DNA from: Rs1 sp029027825
GTDB taxonomy: Bacteria; Pseudomonadota; Gammaproteobacteria; Pseudomonadales; Balneatricaceae
Assembly: GCA_029027825.1 (NCBI GenBank)
Contig: CP093399.1
Location: 1,116,001 to 1,180,000 of the forward strand
DNA length: 64,000 nt
Reading direction: 5' to 3'
Position numbers and translations under genes: made by a program. Below, one piece after another: positions 9,974 to 19,272 of this stretch; within the stretch, counting starts at the first letter, position 1, and each line of letters opens with the position of its first letter. The notes beneath the pieces were generated by a model. That model saw only the letters and a list, made by a program, of their open reading frames with translations, was not told where the DNA came from and ran no database searches.

Positions 9974-11038
9974 ATGAAGCAAGTTTTTTCAAAATGGATA
10001 GAGCGTTACTTTTCGAATGAAGAGGCGTTATTTTTGTTTGTTTTGATAGCGGCATCCCTGTTGATAATTTTGACCTTAGGTGGACCATTAGCACCTGTGT
10101 TTGCCGGCTTGATTTTAGCCTTTTTAATGCAGGGTTCCGTCAGTTGGTTGAAACGAAAAAAACTATCTCACCTTTTGTCCGTGAACATTGTCTTTGCAAT
10201 TTTTTTTAGCGCCTTGTTAGCGTTAATATTTATTGTAATTCCATTGGCTTGGAAGCAATCTTCAAAGCTGCTTAACGATATACCCTATATTCTTCAGCAA
10301 ATTCAAGCAGGCCTATTAGTCTTGCCAGAACATTATCCAGAGATAGTGACTGAAGAACAAATTATTCAAATCACCAAAATGGCGACTACAGAGCTAGGTT
10401 CATTAGGGCAATTAATGCTGACCTATTCTTTTAATTCATTAGGATCTATTGTCGCGCTACTTATTTATTGTGTCTTAGTGCCTATCTTAGTATTTTTCTT
10501 TTTGAAAGATGGTAAGCAACTAGTCAGTTCTTGGACATCTGTGTTACCACATAAAAGGGAGATGATGATTCAAGTTTGGCATGAAATGGATGTGCAGATA
10601 GCTAATTATATTCGCGGCAAAGCAGTCGAGATAATTATCGTCGGCTTCGTGACTTACCTAGGATTTGTTTTCTTTGATTTAGACTACGCCGCGCTATTGG
10701 CTATTATGGTTGGTTTGTCAGTATTGATACCCTACATAGGGGCTGCACTAGTGACCCTGCCAGTGGCTGTCATTGCATTTTTTCAATTCGGTTGGGGGAA
10801 TGAATTCCTCTACTTAATGTTAGTATACGGTATTATCCAAGCACTTGACGGCAATGTGTTAGTGCCACTGTTGTTTTCTGAGGCGGTTAATTTACATCCC
10901 ATATCAATTATTATCGCAGTGTTAGTTTTTGGTACGTTATGGGGTTTTTGGGGGGTGTTCTTCGCTATCCCTCTTGCGACATTTGTTAAGGCCATTATTA
11001 ATGCTTGGCCTAGGCCTAATGAGGAGCTAGAAGTTTAG
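9974..11038 (+). CDS. AI-2E family transporter, PerM-like permease
   Basis: This 354-residue polytopic inner-membrane protein belongs to the AI-2E/PerM/YdiK exporter family. An N-terminal pair of membrane helices (LFVLIAASLLIILTLGG, then LAPVFAGLILAFL) precedes a central extramembrane segment. The typical C-terminal core follows, with GLSVLIPYIGAALVTLP, the conserved QALDGNVLVPLLFSEAVNLHP and GTLWGFWGVFFAIPLA. ATG at 9974 follows GAGAGAAAG. Family members export small or amphipathic solutes, and some act as Na+/H+ antiporters; the substrate here is unknown. It is probably expressed with the upstream TusA-like gene. Confidence 0.93.
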   Translation: MKQVFSKWIERYFSNEEALFLFVLIAASLLIILTLGGPLAPVFAGLILAFLMQGSVSWLKRKKLSHLLSVNIVFAIFFSALLALIFIVIPLAWKQSSKLLNDIPYILQQIQAGLLVLPEHYPEIVTEEQIIQITKMATTELGSLGQLMLTYSFNSLGSIVALLIYCVLVPILVFFFLKDGKQLVSSWTSVLPHKREMMIQVWHEMDVQIANYIRGKAVEIIIVGFVTYLGFVFFDLDYAALLAIMVGLSVLIPYIGAALVTLPVAVIAFFQFGWGNEFLYLMLVYGIIQALDGNVLVPLLFSEAVNLHPISIIIAVLVFGTLWGFWGVFFAIPLATFVKAIINAWPRPNEELEV

Positions 11039-11071
11039 AACTGATTAATTTAATACCTTATCAGATAATGT

Positions 11072-11117
11072 GAAACCTCAGTATGATGTCGCGAGTGCAG
11101 TAGTTGGCTGAGGTCTC
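11072..11117. repeat. possible remnant of palindromic repeat family 2
   Basis: The segment begins GAAACCTCAG and ends GCTGAGGTCTC, an inverted pair similar to the GAGACCTCTGC ends of family 2. Inside it has GCGAGTGCAGTAGTT, like the GCGCAGTAGTT of the copy at 50292. It is much shorter than complete copies, so it would be an internally deleted relic. Confidence 0.35.
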
Positions 11118-11216
11118 AATGTATACTCCTACCGTGATGGCAGCGTCGCTAATCATTATGACTGTTTTTTTGATTGAGCGCAGTGCAGCAGCATCTAATC
11201 AATTGTACAATGAGCC

Positions 11217-11275
11217 ACTTAATCAGTGGCTTAACGCACTACATAGCGCAGAGTTTTGTGATTAAGACAGTTAAT
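11217..11275 (-). repeat. partial remnant of palindromic repeat family 1
   Basis: ACTTAATCAGTGGCTTAACG, then CACTACATAGCGCA and later ACAGTTAATAG, follow the order of the reverse-oriented family 1 copy at 9184-9338. The second half is not recognisable. Confidence 0.45.
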
Positions 11276-11699
11276 AGGCTTCGTTATTTGTTTATACAGA
11301 TCATGGGGGCTTTTTAACGTCCGTAGTACTGTTGTTCTATAGTCACCTGATATCAGTCTTCTTTGTTTTAACAATAGTGTTATAACCGCCTCAAATCAAG
11401 GGCGGAGTCTACTTAAAATATACAGGAAGGTGAGTTGCCTGTTGTAAAGTTAATTAGATAAATGGCGAGTAAACAACCAAATAATTAGGTAATAGTCTAA
11501 TAATATTATGACTTTTTCCTAAAGTTACTAATATCAGGTGGCGATCTTTTTATAAATGTTAGTTAGGGTGTACCATTAAAATTGGGCTGTCATATTAAGT
11601 TGTTTTCTGTTTGAATAAGGTGGATTTTGTATAAACTTATAGGTGTTGATATTTTTAAAACTCATAATTGCATTGAATGTTTATTCAAGGTGAGGCTTT

Positions 11700-12797
11700 A
11701 TGTATGAGTTTTTAGACGATACTCAGAAACACGCCGAGTCTTCGGAGAATCCCGATGACACTTGGCCAATTCTTATTGTAGATGATGAGCCTGCAGTTCA
11801 TATAGTTACTCGCTTTGCTTTAGACAATGAAGTTTTTGAAGGGAAGAAATTAATTTTTATTTCTGCTTATAGTGCTGAAGAGGCGAAGCAAATATTATCA
11901 GCTAGATCTGATATCGCATTGGTATTGTTAGATGTCGTTATGGAAACGGATACAGCTGGTTTAGAAATAGTCGCTTGGATTCGAGAAGAGCTAAAAAATA
12001 ATTGCATTCGAATAATTTTACGAACAGGTCAGCCGGGGCAAGCTCCCGAAAATACAGTGATCGTTGATTACGATATTTTTGATTACAAAAATAAAACCGA
12101 GTTGACAGCACAAAATCTTTTTTCTTGTGTTATCTCAGGATTAAGATCCTATCGTGATGTACTAGCCCTCTCTAATCACGGAATAGGCTTGGAAAAGGTA
12201 ATTAAAGCGACTGCTAATTTGTTTAAAACTAAGTATGCGCATGAATATGCGACCGGTGTTTTATTACAATTGACATCCTTATTGTATCATTCAGCTGATG
12301 CTGCTTTAGTTAATATATCTGCTAGCGCAGATATTAAATTAAATTCTTGTAAAATAATTGCTGCAGTTGGGCAGTATGAGAAATATATAGGTTGTAGTAT
12401 AACCAGCGTTTTGTCAGAAAAGGCTATCAATGAAGTGCAGTTATGTAGCGAGCTTATTTATAAAAACGAAGATAATAACCAACTCATATTCTCCTATAAA
12501 TCTCGTGATAAGCATAAAACATTATTATGCATTAAATATAAAAAAGCTCTTTCTAATGATGATATGAATCTGATTGAGTTATTTGTACAGAGTATTGCCA
12601 TTGCTCAGGAGAGGATGCGGTTTTGGCAGGAAACAGAAGATACGTTAAATGACATGATTTTGTTGTTGAGTAAAACTTTTGAAGAGCATTCGAAACAGGG
12701 GGATCACTATTTTACAGGGGTGACTAAAATAGCTACCTTACTGGCAAAAAAGCATGGGTTAACCCTAAAAAGACAAATATCAGAGCGACAAGGCTAA
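11700..12797 (+). CDS. response regulator, receiver plus DUF3369, with truncated HD-GYP output
   Basis: This 365-residue cytoplasmic two-component protein has an N-terminal receiver (about 22-148) with the acidic pair in LIVDDEPA and phospho-acceptor Asp78 in ALVLLDVVM. A DUF3369-type sensory region follows (about 165-335). In related proteins, DUF3369 is followed by an HD-GYP cyclic-di-GMP phosphodiesterase of about 180 residues. Here the chain reaches only the first helix of that domain (GDHYFTGVTKIATLLAKKHGL, resembling TGNHVRRV...LLA) and stops about 20 residues later. The HD and GYP motifs are missing, and none is seen in other frames downstream to 12900. It may act as a stand-alone receiver or be decaying. 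Confidence 0.88.
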   Translation: MYEFLDDTQKHAESSENPDDTWPILIVDDEPAVHIVTRFALDNEVFEGKKLIFISAYSAEEAKQILSARSDIALVLLDVVMETDTAGLEIVAWIREELKNNCIRIILRTGQPGQAPENTVIVDYDIFDYKNKTELTAQNLFSCVISGLRSYRDVLALSNHGIGLEKVIKATANLFKTKYAHEYATGVLLQLTSLLYHSADAALVNISASADIKLNSCKIIAAVGQYEKYIGCSITSVLSEKAINEVQLCSELIYKNEDNNQLIFSYKSRDKHKTLLCIKYKKALSNDDMNLIELFVQSIAIAQERMRFWQETEDTLNDMILLLSKTFEEHSKQGDHYFTGVTKIATLLAKKHGLTLKRQISERQG

Positions 12798-12900
12798 AAT
12801 TATTATCGATAGTATTAGAATATTGTTGAATTCATTACTCCGCGCTTTAAAAAATCATACTAGATCCTCATAATAGCCTCTTGTGAATTAGGGGAAAAAA

Positions 12901-13602
12901 ATGAATAAGAGCTTAGCTACCAATTTAGTATCATTGGCTGTAGTACTGTTAGCACTGTATTTACAAAATGATATCATTTATTCGATTGGCGTCTTTTCTT
13001 TGGCGGGTGCCGTCACCAATTGGTTGGCTATTCATATGCTGTTTGAAAAAGTTCCATTTTTGTATGGTTCGGGGGTAATTCCCGCGCGTTTTGCAGAATT
13101 CAAAAGCGGCATAAAGATAATGATTATGGAGCAGTTCTTTAGTGCTGAAAATATCGAAAAATTCCTTGAAAATACCGATACTCTCGCCGAGTTAAAATTG
13201 CGGCCAATCATTGAAAATGTTGATTTTGAACCAACCTTCGATGGTTTGATTGAAGTGATTCAACAATCCTCATTTGGTGCAATGTTAGAAATGGTAGGAG
13301 GGGTAGCGGCTCTTGAGCCTATGCGTGAGCCCTTTATTAAAAAAATTCAGCAATCTATTATCGACACTACAGAATCGGAGCAATTTAAAAGTCTCTTAGC
13401 TGCAGAGCTACATGAGGTTCTAAGTGTCACTGAGATGATTAAAAAAGTAGAGCATATTTTAGAGCAACGTCTGCAGGAGCTAACCCCAATGTTAGTTAAG
13501 GATATTGTGCAAAAGATGATTAGGCAGCACTTAGGCTGGCTGGTTGTATGGGGAGGGGTGTTTGGCGGTCTGATTGGTGCGGCAGCTGTTTTTTTGGGTT
13601 AG
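12901..13602 (+). CDS. DUF445 family membrane protein
   Basis: This 233-residue protein has two N-terminal membrane segments (LVSLAVVLLALYLQ and IYSIGVFSLAGAVTNWLAI). A helical middle with PARFAEFKSGIKIMI and a C-terminal membrane hairpin (LVVWGGVFGGLIGAAAVFLG) follow. The GAVTNWLAIHMLFE stretch and the overall plan are those of DUF445 (YheB/YjiN-like) proteins, whose biochemical role is unknown. It stands as a single gene with an AGGGG-type site just before the ATG. It is not obviously linked to the flanking genes. Confidence 0.88.
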   Translation: MNKSLATNLVSLAVVLLALYLQNDIIYSIGVFSLAGAVTNWLAIHMLFEKVPFLYGSGVIPARFAEFKSGIKIMIMEQFFSAENIEKFLENTDTLAELKLRPIIENVDFEPTFDGLIEVIQQSSFGAMLEMVGGVAALEPMREPFIKKIQQSIIDTTESEQFKSLLAAELHEVLSVTEMIKKVEHILEQRLQELTPMLVKDIVQKMIRQHLGWLVVWGGVFGGLIGAAAVFLG

Positions 13603-13731
13603 ATAATTAATAGGGCGTGCTTTGAACGGTTAACAATGGTAATCGTTGTGTCTAGGTCCTAAAGTGTATATACGTGCTATTATCAAATCTGTTCTCAGGT
13701 GAGAATAGCACCAATAAAATGAGATGTAGTT

Positions 13732-14559
13732 GTGATAGAAATTGGAAAACAGAATAATTTAGAAGTGATTCGCGAAGCTGAATTCGGCCTGTACTTGGAC
13801 GGTGGGAAATATGGTGGGATCTTGCTGCCGAAAAATGAAGCTCCTGAAAATTGTAAAAAAGGGGATCATCTAGAGGTATTTGTGTATCTTGATTCAGATG
13901 ACTATGTGGTTGCAAGTACTGCTAGGCCTTTGATTCAAGTTGATGAATTTGCTACGTTAACAGTCGCTGAAGTCAATGATATCGGTGCTTTTTTGGAATG
14001 GGGTTTGCCTAAACAGCTGTTTGTTCCCTACGCGGAACAACGTAAAACCTTAGAGCAGGGGCAGCGAATTACCGTTAGGGCGTATTTGGATAACACCGAT
14101 AGAATTGCAGCATCGACTAAGCTGGACAAGTTCTTAAAAAATGATACTTCTGAACTTAGCGTCGGAAAAGAAGTGCAGTTATTTATTGTACGTAAAAATG
14201 ATCTGGGTTTTAGCGTCATTGTCGATGATCTGTACTGGGCTGTACTGCATGTTAAAGATGTCTTTAGAACGGTTAGGCCCGGGCATAAACGCAAGGGTTA
14301 TATTAAGCGCTTATTAGATCATGACAAAATAGATGTGATGTTAGAAAAGCCAGGTTACGCTAAGGTTGATGAGCTTTGCCAGCAAATATTGGATGATCTA
14401 GAGAGTAGAGGAGGGGTGAGTGAACTCAGTGATAAGAGTAAACCTGAAGATATTTATCAAGCTTTTGGGATTAGTAAAAAATCTTATAAAATGGCGCTAG
14501 GTACTCTAAAGAAACTCGGTCACATTGATATATCTAATACCAGCATCAGCTTAAAATAG
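13732..14559 (+). CDS. S1-like RNA-binding protein, CvfB family
   Basis: This 275-residue soluble protein is related to CvfB/YitL, which carries several S1-type OB folds and a C-terminal winged helix. Segments such as FGLYLDGGKYGGILLP, NDIGAFLEWGLPKQLFVPYAEQ and RPGHKRKGYIKRLLDHDKIDVML show the repeated S1 pattern. The C-terminal KPEDIYQAFGISKKSYKMALG matches the winged-helix end. The start is GTG at 13732 with only a weak GAG upstream, so it is less certain than most here. Members bind RNA and affect expression of virulence or stress genes in other bacteria. Confidence 0.85.
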   Translation: MIEIGKQNNLEVIREAEFGLYLDGGKYGGILLPKNEAPENCKKGDHLEVFVYLDSDDYVVASTARPLIQVDEFATLTVAEVNDIGAFLEWGLPKQLFVPYAEQRKTLEQGQRITVRAYLDNTDRIAASTKLDKFLKNDTSELSVGKEVQLFIVRKNDLGFSVIVDDLYWAVLHVKDVFRTVRPGHKRKGYIKRLLDHDKIDVMLEKPGYAKVDELCQQILDDLESRGGVSELSDKSKPEDIYQAFGISKKSYKMALGTLKKLGHIDISNTSISLK

Positions 14560-14590
14560 TCATTAAATTTTTGTTAAATGAGTGGCTATT

Positions 14591-15220
14591 TTAGCTGCTC
14601 TTGGGCTTCGTATAGCGCTTCCTTTTAGTCTGAAGTGGCTTAGTTTGGTTGGTGTGTTGGTTTTTTTTAGGGGTCGCTAAATGAGCCACTGCTCTGCGGC
14701 TTTGCCCCGGCTGTAAATTTTCAACGGTCCATTTTCCAATGGCGTAGCGAATTAATCTTAAGGTAGGAAAACCTACCGCTGCGGTCATGCGTCTTACTTG
14801 ACGGTTTTTTCCCTCTTTAATTTTTAACTCTAACCAAGAGGTCGGTTGGTTTTTTCGCTCTCTAATCGGTGGGTTTCTTGACCACAGCTGTGGTTCAATG
14901 ATGATTTTTGCCTGCGCTGGCTTTGTTTTTCCGTCTTTGAGCAGCACTCCTTTAATTAGGCTTTCTATCGCCTGTTGGTCAATTTGTCCTTCGACTTGTA
15001 CCCAGTAAGTTTTCTCTAGCTTAAAAGCCGGGTTAGCTAGCTGGTGTTGCGTCTGCCCGTCATCAGTTAGTATCAATAATCCTTCAGAGTCATAATCTAA
15101 CCTTCCAGCAGGATAAAATCCCCGTTCGGTAATGTAAGCTTTCAGGGTGTTGCGCTGTCCCTCGTCCGTAAACTGACTGAGCACTTGAAAAGGTTTGTTG
15201 AGGAGTATTAAGTTTGCCAT
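14591..15220 (-). CDS. rluE: 23S rRNA pseudouridine synthase, RluE/RsuA family
   Basis: This 209-residue enzyme isomerises a specific uridine in large-subunit rRNA. It lacks the N-terminal S4 domain of RsuA and RluB and starts directly with LILLNKPFQVLSQF, as RluE does. The catalytic Asp42 is in AGRLDYDSEGLLILT, and GKNRQVRRMTAAVGFPTLRLIR is the second conserved block. The tail after about residue 175 is basic and low in complexity. It converges on the CvfB-like gene and lies downstream of acnB on the same strand. Confidence 0.92.
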   Translation of the reverse strand: MANLILLNKPFQVLSQFTDEGQRNTLKAYITERGFYPAGRLDYDSEGLLILTDDGQTQHQLANPAFKLEKTYWVQVEGQIDQQAIESLIKGVLLKDGKTKPAQAKIIIEPQLWSRNPPIRERKNQPTSWLELKIKEGKNRQVRRMTAAVGFPTLRLIRYAIGKWTVENLQPGQSRRAVAHLATPKKNQHTNQTKPLQTKRKRYTKPKSS

Positions 15221-15262
15221 AAGGGTTATAGGTATCAGTGATAGAAATAAGAGTCGATGTTA

Positions 15263-15301
15263 AATAAAAAATCTCACATTAGCGAGTGCTAAGTGAGATT
15301 C
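15263..15301 (-). terminator. rho-independent terminator after acnB
   Basis: On the minus strand AATCTCACTTAGC pairs with GCTAATGTGAGATT (one bulged base), followed at once by TTTTTTATT. It is the second of two hairpins after the acnB stop. Confidence 0.8.
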
Positions 15302-15306
15302 TAGGT

Positions 15307-15345
15307 TTTGCAAATATAGTGCGAAACACACTGTATTTGCAAATC
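15307..15345. repeat. 15-bp inverted repeat in the acnB 3' region
   Basis: TTTGCAAATATAGTG and CACTGTATTTGCAAA form a stem with one G-T pair and a short loop, between the acnB stop and its terminator. There is no T run directly after it. It may protect the mRNA 3' end or act with the adjacent terminator. Confidence 0.6.
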
Positions 15346-15362
15346 ATGGCTAATTTTAGCGC

Positions 15363-17960
15363 TTAAGCTTCAACCAGTGGTATAACGTTGGATGTTTGCT
15401 TAACGTAGCTATCCATTTGGTCGAAATTTAAGTAGCGGTAGATTTCACCAGACATGGTGTCATAAGTTTTTGCGTATTCTAAATACTCTGCTACGGTCGG
15501 TAATTTTCCGGTAATAGCGGCCACCGCTGCTAATTCAGCTGAAGCGAGATAGACATCAGCCCCATCTCCTAGGCGGTTAGGGAAGTTACGAGTGGAGGTT
15601 GATACTGCGGTAGAGTTCTCCGCAATTCTCACCTGGTTGCCCATACATAAAGAACAGCCCGGCATTTCAATTCTCACCCCAGCACTGCCAAATATATAGT
15701 AATAGCCTTCTTCAGAAAGCTGTGCAGCATCCATTTTAGTCGGGGGAGCAATCCACATACGAGTTGGTAAAGGGCCTTTAGCGGTTTCAATGAGCTTGCC
15801 AGCAGCGCGAAAGTGACCAATGTTGGTCATGCAAGAGCCAATAAATACTTCATCAATTTTCTGCCCTTCAACGGTGGACAAAAGACGAGCGTCATCAGGA
15901 TCATTAGGTGCACAAAGGATCGGTTCTTTAATGGCAGAAATATCAATTTCTAATACATGTACGTACTCAGCATTGCTATCGGCACGCATCATGCTAGGGT
16001 TGGCCAGCCAGTCTTGCATGGCTATGATGCGCCGGGAAATAGTTCTGGCGTCACCATAATTGTCAGCAAGCATCCATTTGAGCATGACAATGTTAGATTT
16101 TAAGTACTCAGTGACAGAATTTTCACTTAAAGTGATTGTACAGCCGGCAGCAGAGCGCTCCGCAGAGGCGTCTGTCAATTCGAATGCTTGTTCTACAGTA
16201 AGGTCTTCAAGGCCTTCTATTTCTAGAATTCGGCCAGAAAATTCGTTGATTTTACCTTCTTTAGCAACCGTTAACAGGCCTTCTTTTATACCGAAATACG
16301 GAATAGAATGTACCAGGTCGCGCAGCGTAATACCTGGTTGCATTTTACCTTTAAAGCGTATCAATATTGATTCAGGCATATCCAGTGGCATCACCCCAGT
16401 CGCGGCAGCAAAGGCAACTAAGCCAGAACCTGCAGGGAAAGAGATTCCCAATGGGAATCTGGTGTGTGAGTCACCGCCGGTGCCGACAGTGTCAGGGAGT
16501 AGCATGCGGTTTAACCATGAATGAATAACACCGTCACCTGGGCGAAGCGCGACACCGCCACGATTCATGATGAAATCAGGTAGAGTATGATGAGTTTTTA
16601 CATCGACAGGCTTTGGATAAGCGGAAGTATGGCAGAAAGACTGCATGGTTAAATCAGCGGAAAATCCCAGGCATGCCAAATCTTTAAGTTCATCGCGAGT
16701 CATGGGGCCGGTGGTGTCTTGGGAGCCAACCGTGGTCATTTTAGGCTCGCAATACGTACCCGGTAATATGCCATCAGTGTTGCAAGCTTTGCCTACCATC
16801 TTTTGTGCTAGCGTATAACCTTGTCCTGGCTTAGCGCTGGGTTGCTCCGGCGATTTGAAAAGATTGCTGCTTCCAAGCGATAAAGCTTCTCGTGCTTTAT
16901 CGGTTAAGCCGCGGCCAATAATCAGCGCAATACGACCGCCAGCTCGGACTTCATCGAGTAGTACTTGCGTTTTGAGAGAGAAAGTTGAAATAGTTTCCCC
17001 GGCTTCATTAGTTACTTTTCCCGCATAAGGGTGAAGAATAATAACATCCCCCATCTGCATTTTATCAACATCTAATTCAATGGGTAACGCACCTGCGTCT
17101 TCCATGGTATTAAAGAAGATAGGCGCAATTTTATTACCAAAACAAAAACCAGCCGTACGTTTGTTGGGTATGTTAGGGATGTCACTACCGAAGAACCAGA
17201 GCACTGAGTTAGTGGCTGATTTACGAGAAGATCCAGTGCCGACAACATCACCGACATAGACGACAGGGTTGCCTTTAGCTTTAACTGCTGCAATTTGCGC
17301 AAAAGGACCTAGTTCTCCATGCTCTTGTGGTTCAATGCCTGGACGGGTCATTTTTAACATGGCATTGGCGTGTAATGGAATATCTGGACGAGACCAAGCG
17401 TTGGTCGCCGGAGATAGGTCATCAGTATTGGTTTCGCCAGGTACTTTAAATACGGTAAGTTTGATGCTTTCAGCTAACTTTGGCTTAGAGGTAAACCACT
17501 CGCCTGCAGCCCATGATTCGACCACTTGCTTGGCGTATTTATTGCCGGCATCCATTTTCTCTTTTACATCGTGGAAGGCATCAAACATTAACAACGTATG
17601 CGACAGAGATTTTACTGCGCTCACCGCTAGTTCTTCATCATCTAAACAGGTAATTAAAGGTTGAATGTTATAGCCACCGAGCATAGTTCCTAAAAGTTCA
17701 ACGGCAGATTTTTTAGTAATCAGTGGCGATTGTGCTTCACCAGTAGTAATCGCCGCAAGGAAACCAGCTTTTACATAGGCAGCTTGGTCGACGCCAGCTG
17801 GAACACGCTCTGCTAATAAGTTGAGGATGTAATCTCCCTCGCCAACAGGGGGAGCTTTTAAAAGTTCAACTAAAGCTGCGGTTTGATCTGTATCTAATGG
17901 TACTGGCGGGACGCCTTGGGTGGCACGTTCTTCTACATGTTTACGGTAAGCTTCTAACAC
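15363..17960 (-). CDS. acnB: bifunctional aconitate hydratase 2 / 2-methylisocitrate dehydratase AcnB
   Basis: AcnB interconverts citrate and isocitrate in the TCA cycle and can also dehydrate 2-methylisocitrate. The 865-residue length is normal. Domain order is the N-terminal HEAT-like domain (LEAYRKHVEERATQGVPP), the swivelling domain (DDLSPATNAWSRPDIPLH, GTGSSRKSATNSV), then the catalytic domains. The 4Fe-4S cysteines are in IGSCMTNIGHFR and PGCSLCMGNQ. The start is GTG at 17960 with GAGGA seven bases before it. It stands as a single-gene unit with its own terminator. Confidence 0.97.
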   Translation of the reverse strand: MLEAYRKHVEERATQGVPPVPLDTDQTAALVELLKAPPVGEGDYILNLLAERVPAGVDQAAYVKAGFLAAITTGEAQSPLITKKSAVELLGTMLGGYNIQPLITCLDDEELAVSAVKSLSHTLLMFDAFHDVKEKMDAGNKYAKQVVESWAAGEWFTSKPKLAESIKLTVFKVPGETNTDDLSPATNAWSRPDIPLHANAMLKMTRPGIEPQEHGELGPFAQIAAVKAKGNPVVYVGDVVGTGSSRKSATNSVLWFFGSDIPNIPNKRTAGFCFGNKIAPIFFNTMEDAGALPIELDVDKMQMGDVIILHPYAGKVTNEAGETISTFSLKTQVLLDEVRAGGRIALIIGRGLTDKAREALSLGSSNLFKSPEQPSAKPGQGYTLAQKMVGKACNTDGILPGTYCEPKMTTVGSQDTTGPMTRDELKDLACLGFSADLTMQSFCHTSAYPKPVDVKTHHTLPDFIMNRGGVALRPGDGVIHSWLNRMLLPDTVGTGGDSHTRFPLGISFPAGSGLVAFAAATGVMPLDMPESILIRFKGKMQPGITLRDLVHSIPYFGIKEGLLTVAKEGKINEFSGRILEIEGLEDLTVEQAFELTDASAERSAAGCTITLSENSVTEYLKSNIVMLKWMLADNYGDARTISRRIIAMQDWLANPSMMRADSNAEYVHVLEIDISAIKEPILCAPNDPDDARLLSTVEGQKIDEVFIGSCMTNIGHFRAAGKLIETAKGPLPTRMWIAPPTKMDAAQLSEEGYYYIFGSAGVRIEMPGCSLCMGNQVRIAENSTAVSTSTRNFPNRLGDGADVYLASAELAAVAAITGKLPTVAEYLEYAKTYDTMSGEIYRYLNFDQMDSYVKQTSNVIPLVEA

Positions 17961-18070
17961 GGTTTAGTCCTCATTTGTTGTCTGTCGGTCAATCGCTCTT
18001 TGCGGCAATTGCTTTTTTGGTATGTACCGACCTATATCTGGTTATAGATTAGATTTTCTCTAAGCTAATA

Positions 18071-18230
18071 CCTGAATCCGTAGCTTAAAAGTGGATACAG
18101 AGCGTAATGTATTGGTTTTACAGCGGAGTTTAAAAAATTTAGCTGCACCTTTAGGTTCAGTGGATATGTTTCAAACTGTTGTAGGAACAATAGCTTATGC
18201 TAAACATCGCATGGAAATCGCTGATTTAGG
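18071..18230 (+). repeat. palindromic repeat family 1, 160-bp copy
   Basis: It runs from CCTGAATCCGTAGCTTAAAA to GAAATCGCTGATTTAGG and is 160 bp long, the same as the copies at 53707 and 62111. It is flanked on both sides by TAATA. It fills most of the gap between acnB and the OmpA lipoprotein gene; the remaining sequence (17961-18070, 18231-18350) shows no gene. Confidence 0.85.
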
Positions 18231-18352
18231 TAATAGATATGGGAGGGGATATTACCCCGATTTAGGCAGATTGTCGACAATCTTGAAATGATTAATTACG
18301 CTTTTAGCAAAAACGTCTGTCAGTGGTGAGGTATTGTCAATAGGTTAGGCAT

Positions 18353-18379
18353 AAAAAAACCGGCCTAAAAGCCGGTTTT
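18353..18379 (-). terminator. rho-independent terminator of the OmpA-family gene
   Basis: AACCGGC and GCCGGTT form a tight hairpin (loop about 6 bases), with a run of T on the minus-strand side, just after the stop of the OmpA-family gene. Confidence 0.85.
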
Positions 18380-18396
18380 GAAATTAAGCAAATAAG

Positions 18397-19272
18397 TTAG
18401 TTTTGAATTTGCATTTCTACCCGTCTATTTTGGGCGCGGCCTTCATCAGTGTTATTTGTTGCAATCGGATTATCTTCACCAAAACCTTGTGATGAGATGC
18501 TCTGTTCGGATACTCCCTGGGCAATAAGGTGATCTTTCACCGAAGCAGCACGCTTGTCAGATAGCTTGATATTATAAGCATTACCACCTACTGAATCGGT
18601 GTGTCCAGCTACCAATATTTGCGCATCAGCTGCGATTAACTTACTAGCTATTTTGTTGAGGATTACTTTTGAACTGGCAGTTAAATCAAATGACTTGTAT
18701 TCAAAGAATACACCGTCAAGCACAATAGCTACATTTTCATCGCAACCTACAGCATTGACAGAAGTACCGGCGACAGTATCAGGGCACTGATCAGCTTCGT
18801 CTAAAACGCCATCCCCGTCTTGGTCGGTAATGATTTCACAGCCAGTATCATCAACTTTAGCCCCTTCAGGGGTGTTAGGGCACTGATCAATGGTGTTCGC
18901 AACGCCATCTTTGTCATCATCTAATGAGCAACCAACTTCGTTTACAGCTGTGCCTAAAGGTGTGTACGGACAATCATCTTTCTTATCTTCAACACCATCT
19001 TGATCGCCATCTAAGACTACACCTGGTGCGCAGAAAATAGCACCAAGTCCAGCACCTACTAGAGCGCCAGCTGCTTTGGATTTGTTATCACTACCACGAT
19101 TTCCCGCTCCGTCTAAAGCGACACCTGCTAAGCCACCGGCAGCTACACATAAAACTCGTTTGGTATCCCAAGTGCTGGACTCTGTGCTTGAATTAGACGC
19201 GCAGCCTGTAATTACAACTGATAGAGTGAAAACACCAGCTACTTTTTTGAACGTTTTATAGTTGTTCATCAT
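18397..19272 (-). CDS. OmpA-family outer-membrane lipoprotein with thrombospondin type 3 repeats
   Basis: This 291-residue exported protein has a lipoprotein signal with lipobox VITGC (Cys about residue 24). A glycine-zipper-like stretch follows (LAGVALDGAGNRG, AAGALVGAGLGAIF). Next come Asp-rich calcium-binding repeats of the thrombospondin type 3 kind (DGDQDGVEDKKDDCP, DDDKDGVANTIDQCP, DQDGDGVLDEADQCP). The C-terminal OmpA peptidoglycan-binding domain has AGHTDSVGGNAYNIKLS and NRRVEMQIQ. It probably anchors the outer membrane to the cell wall. AGGAA lies upstream of the paired ATG codons at 19272 and 19269, so either could be used. It has its own terminator. Confidence 0.92.
   Translation of the reverse strand: MMNNYKTFKKVAGVFTLSVVITGCASNSSTESSTWDTKRVLCVAAGGLAGVALDGAGNRGSDNKSKAAGALVGAGLGAIFCAPGVVLDGDQDGVEDKKDDCPYTPLGTAVNEVGCSLDDDKDGVANTIDQCPNTPEGAKVDDTGCEIITDQDGDGVLDEADQCPDTVAGTSVNAVGCDENVAIVLDGVFFEYKSFDLTASSKVILNKIASKLIAADAQILVAGHTDSVGGNAYNIKLSDKRAASVKDHLIAQGVSEQSISSQGFGEDNPIATNNTDEGRAQNRRVEMQIQN

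Larger units (their letters stand above)
11039..11699. other. intergenic region with repeat remnants
   Basis: This 660-bp stretch has no gene. It holds a short possible remnant of family 2 (11072-11117) and a partial reverse-oriented remnant of family 1 (from about 11217). The last 200 bases are AT-rich leader to the response-regulator gene, without a clear riboswitch. Confidence 0.55.

Noticed and set aside
15820..17664. Several plus-strand frames of up to 154 codons
   Set aside because: They are shadows of acnB on the other strand.
18091..18291. 66-codon plus-strand frame
   Set aside because: It lies almost wholly inside a family 1 repeat and has no ribosome binding site or similarity to a protein.
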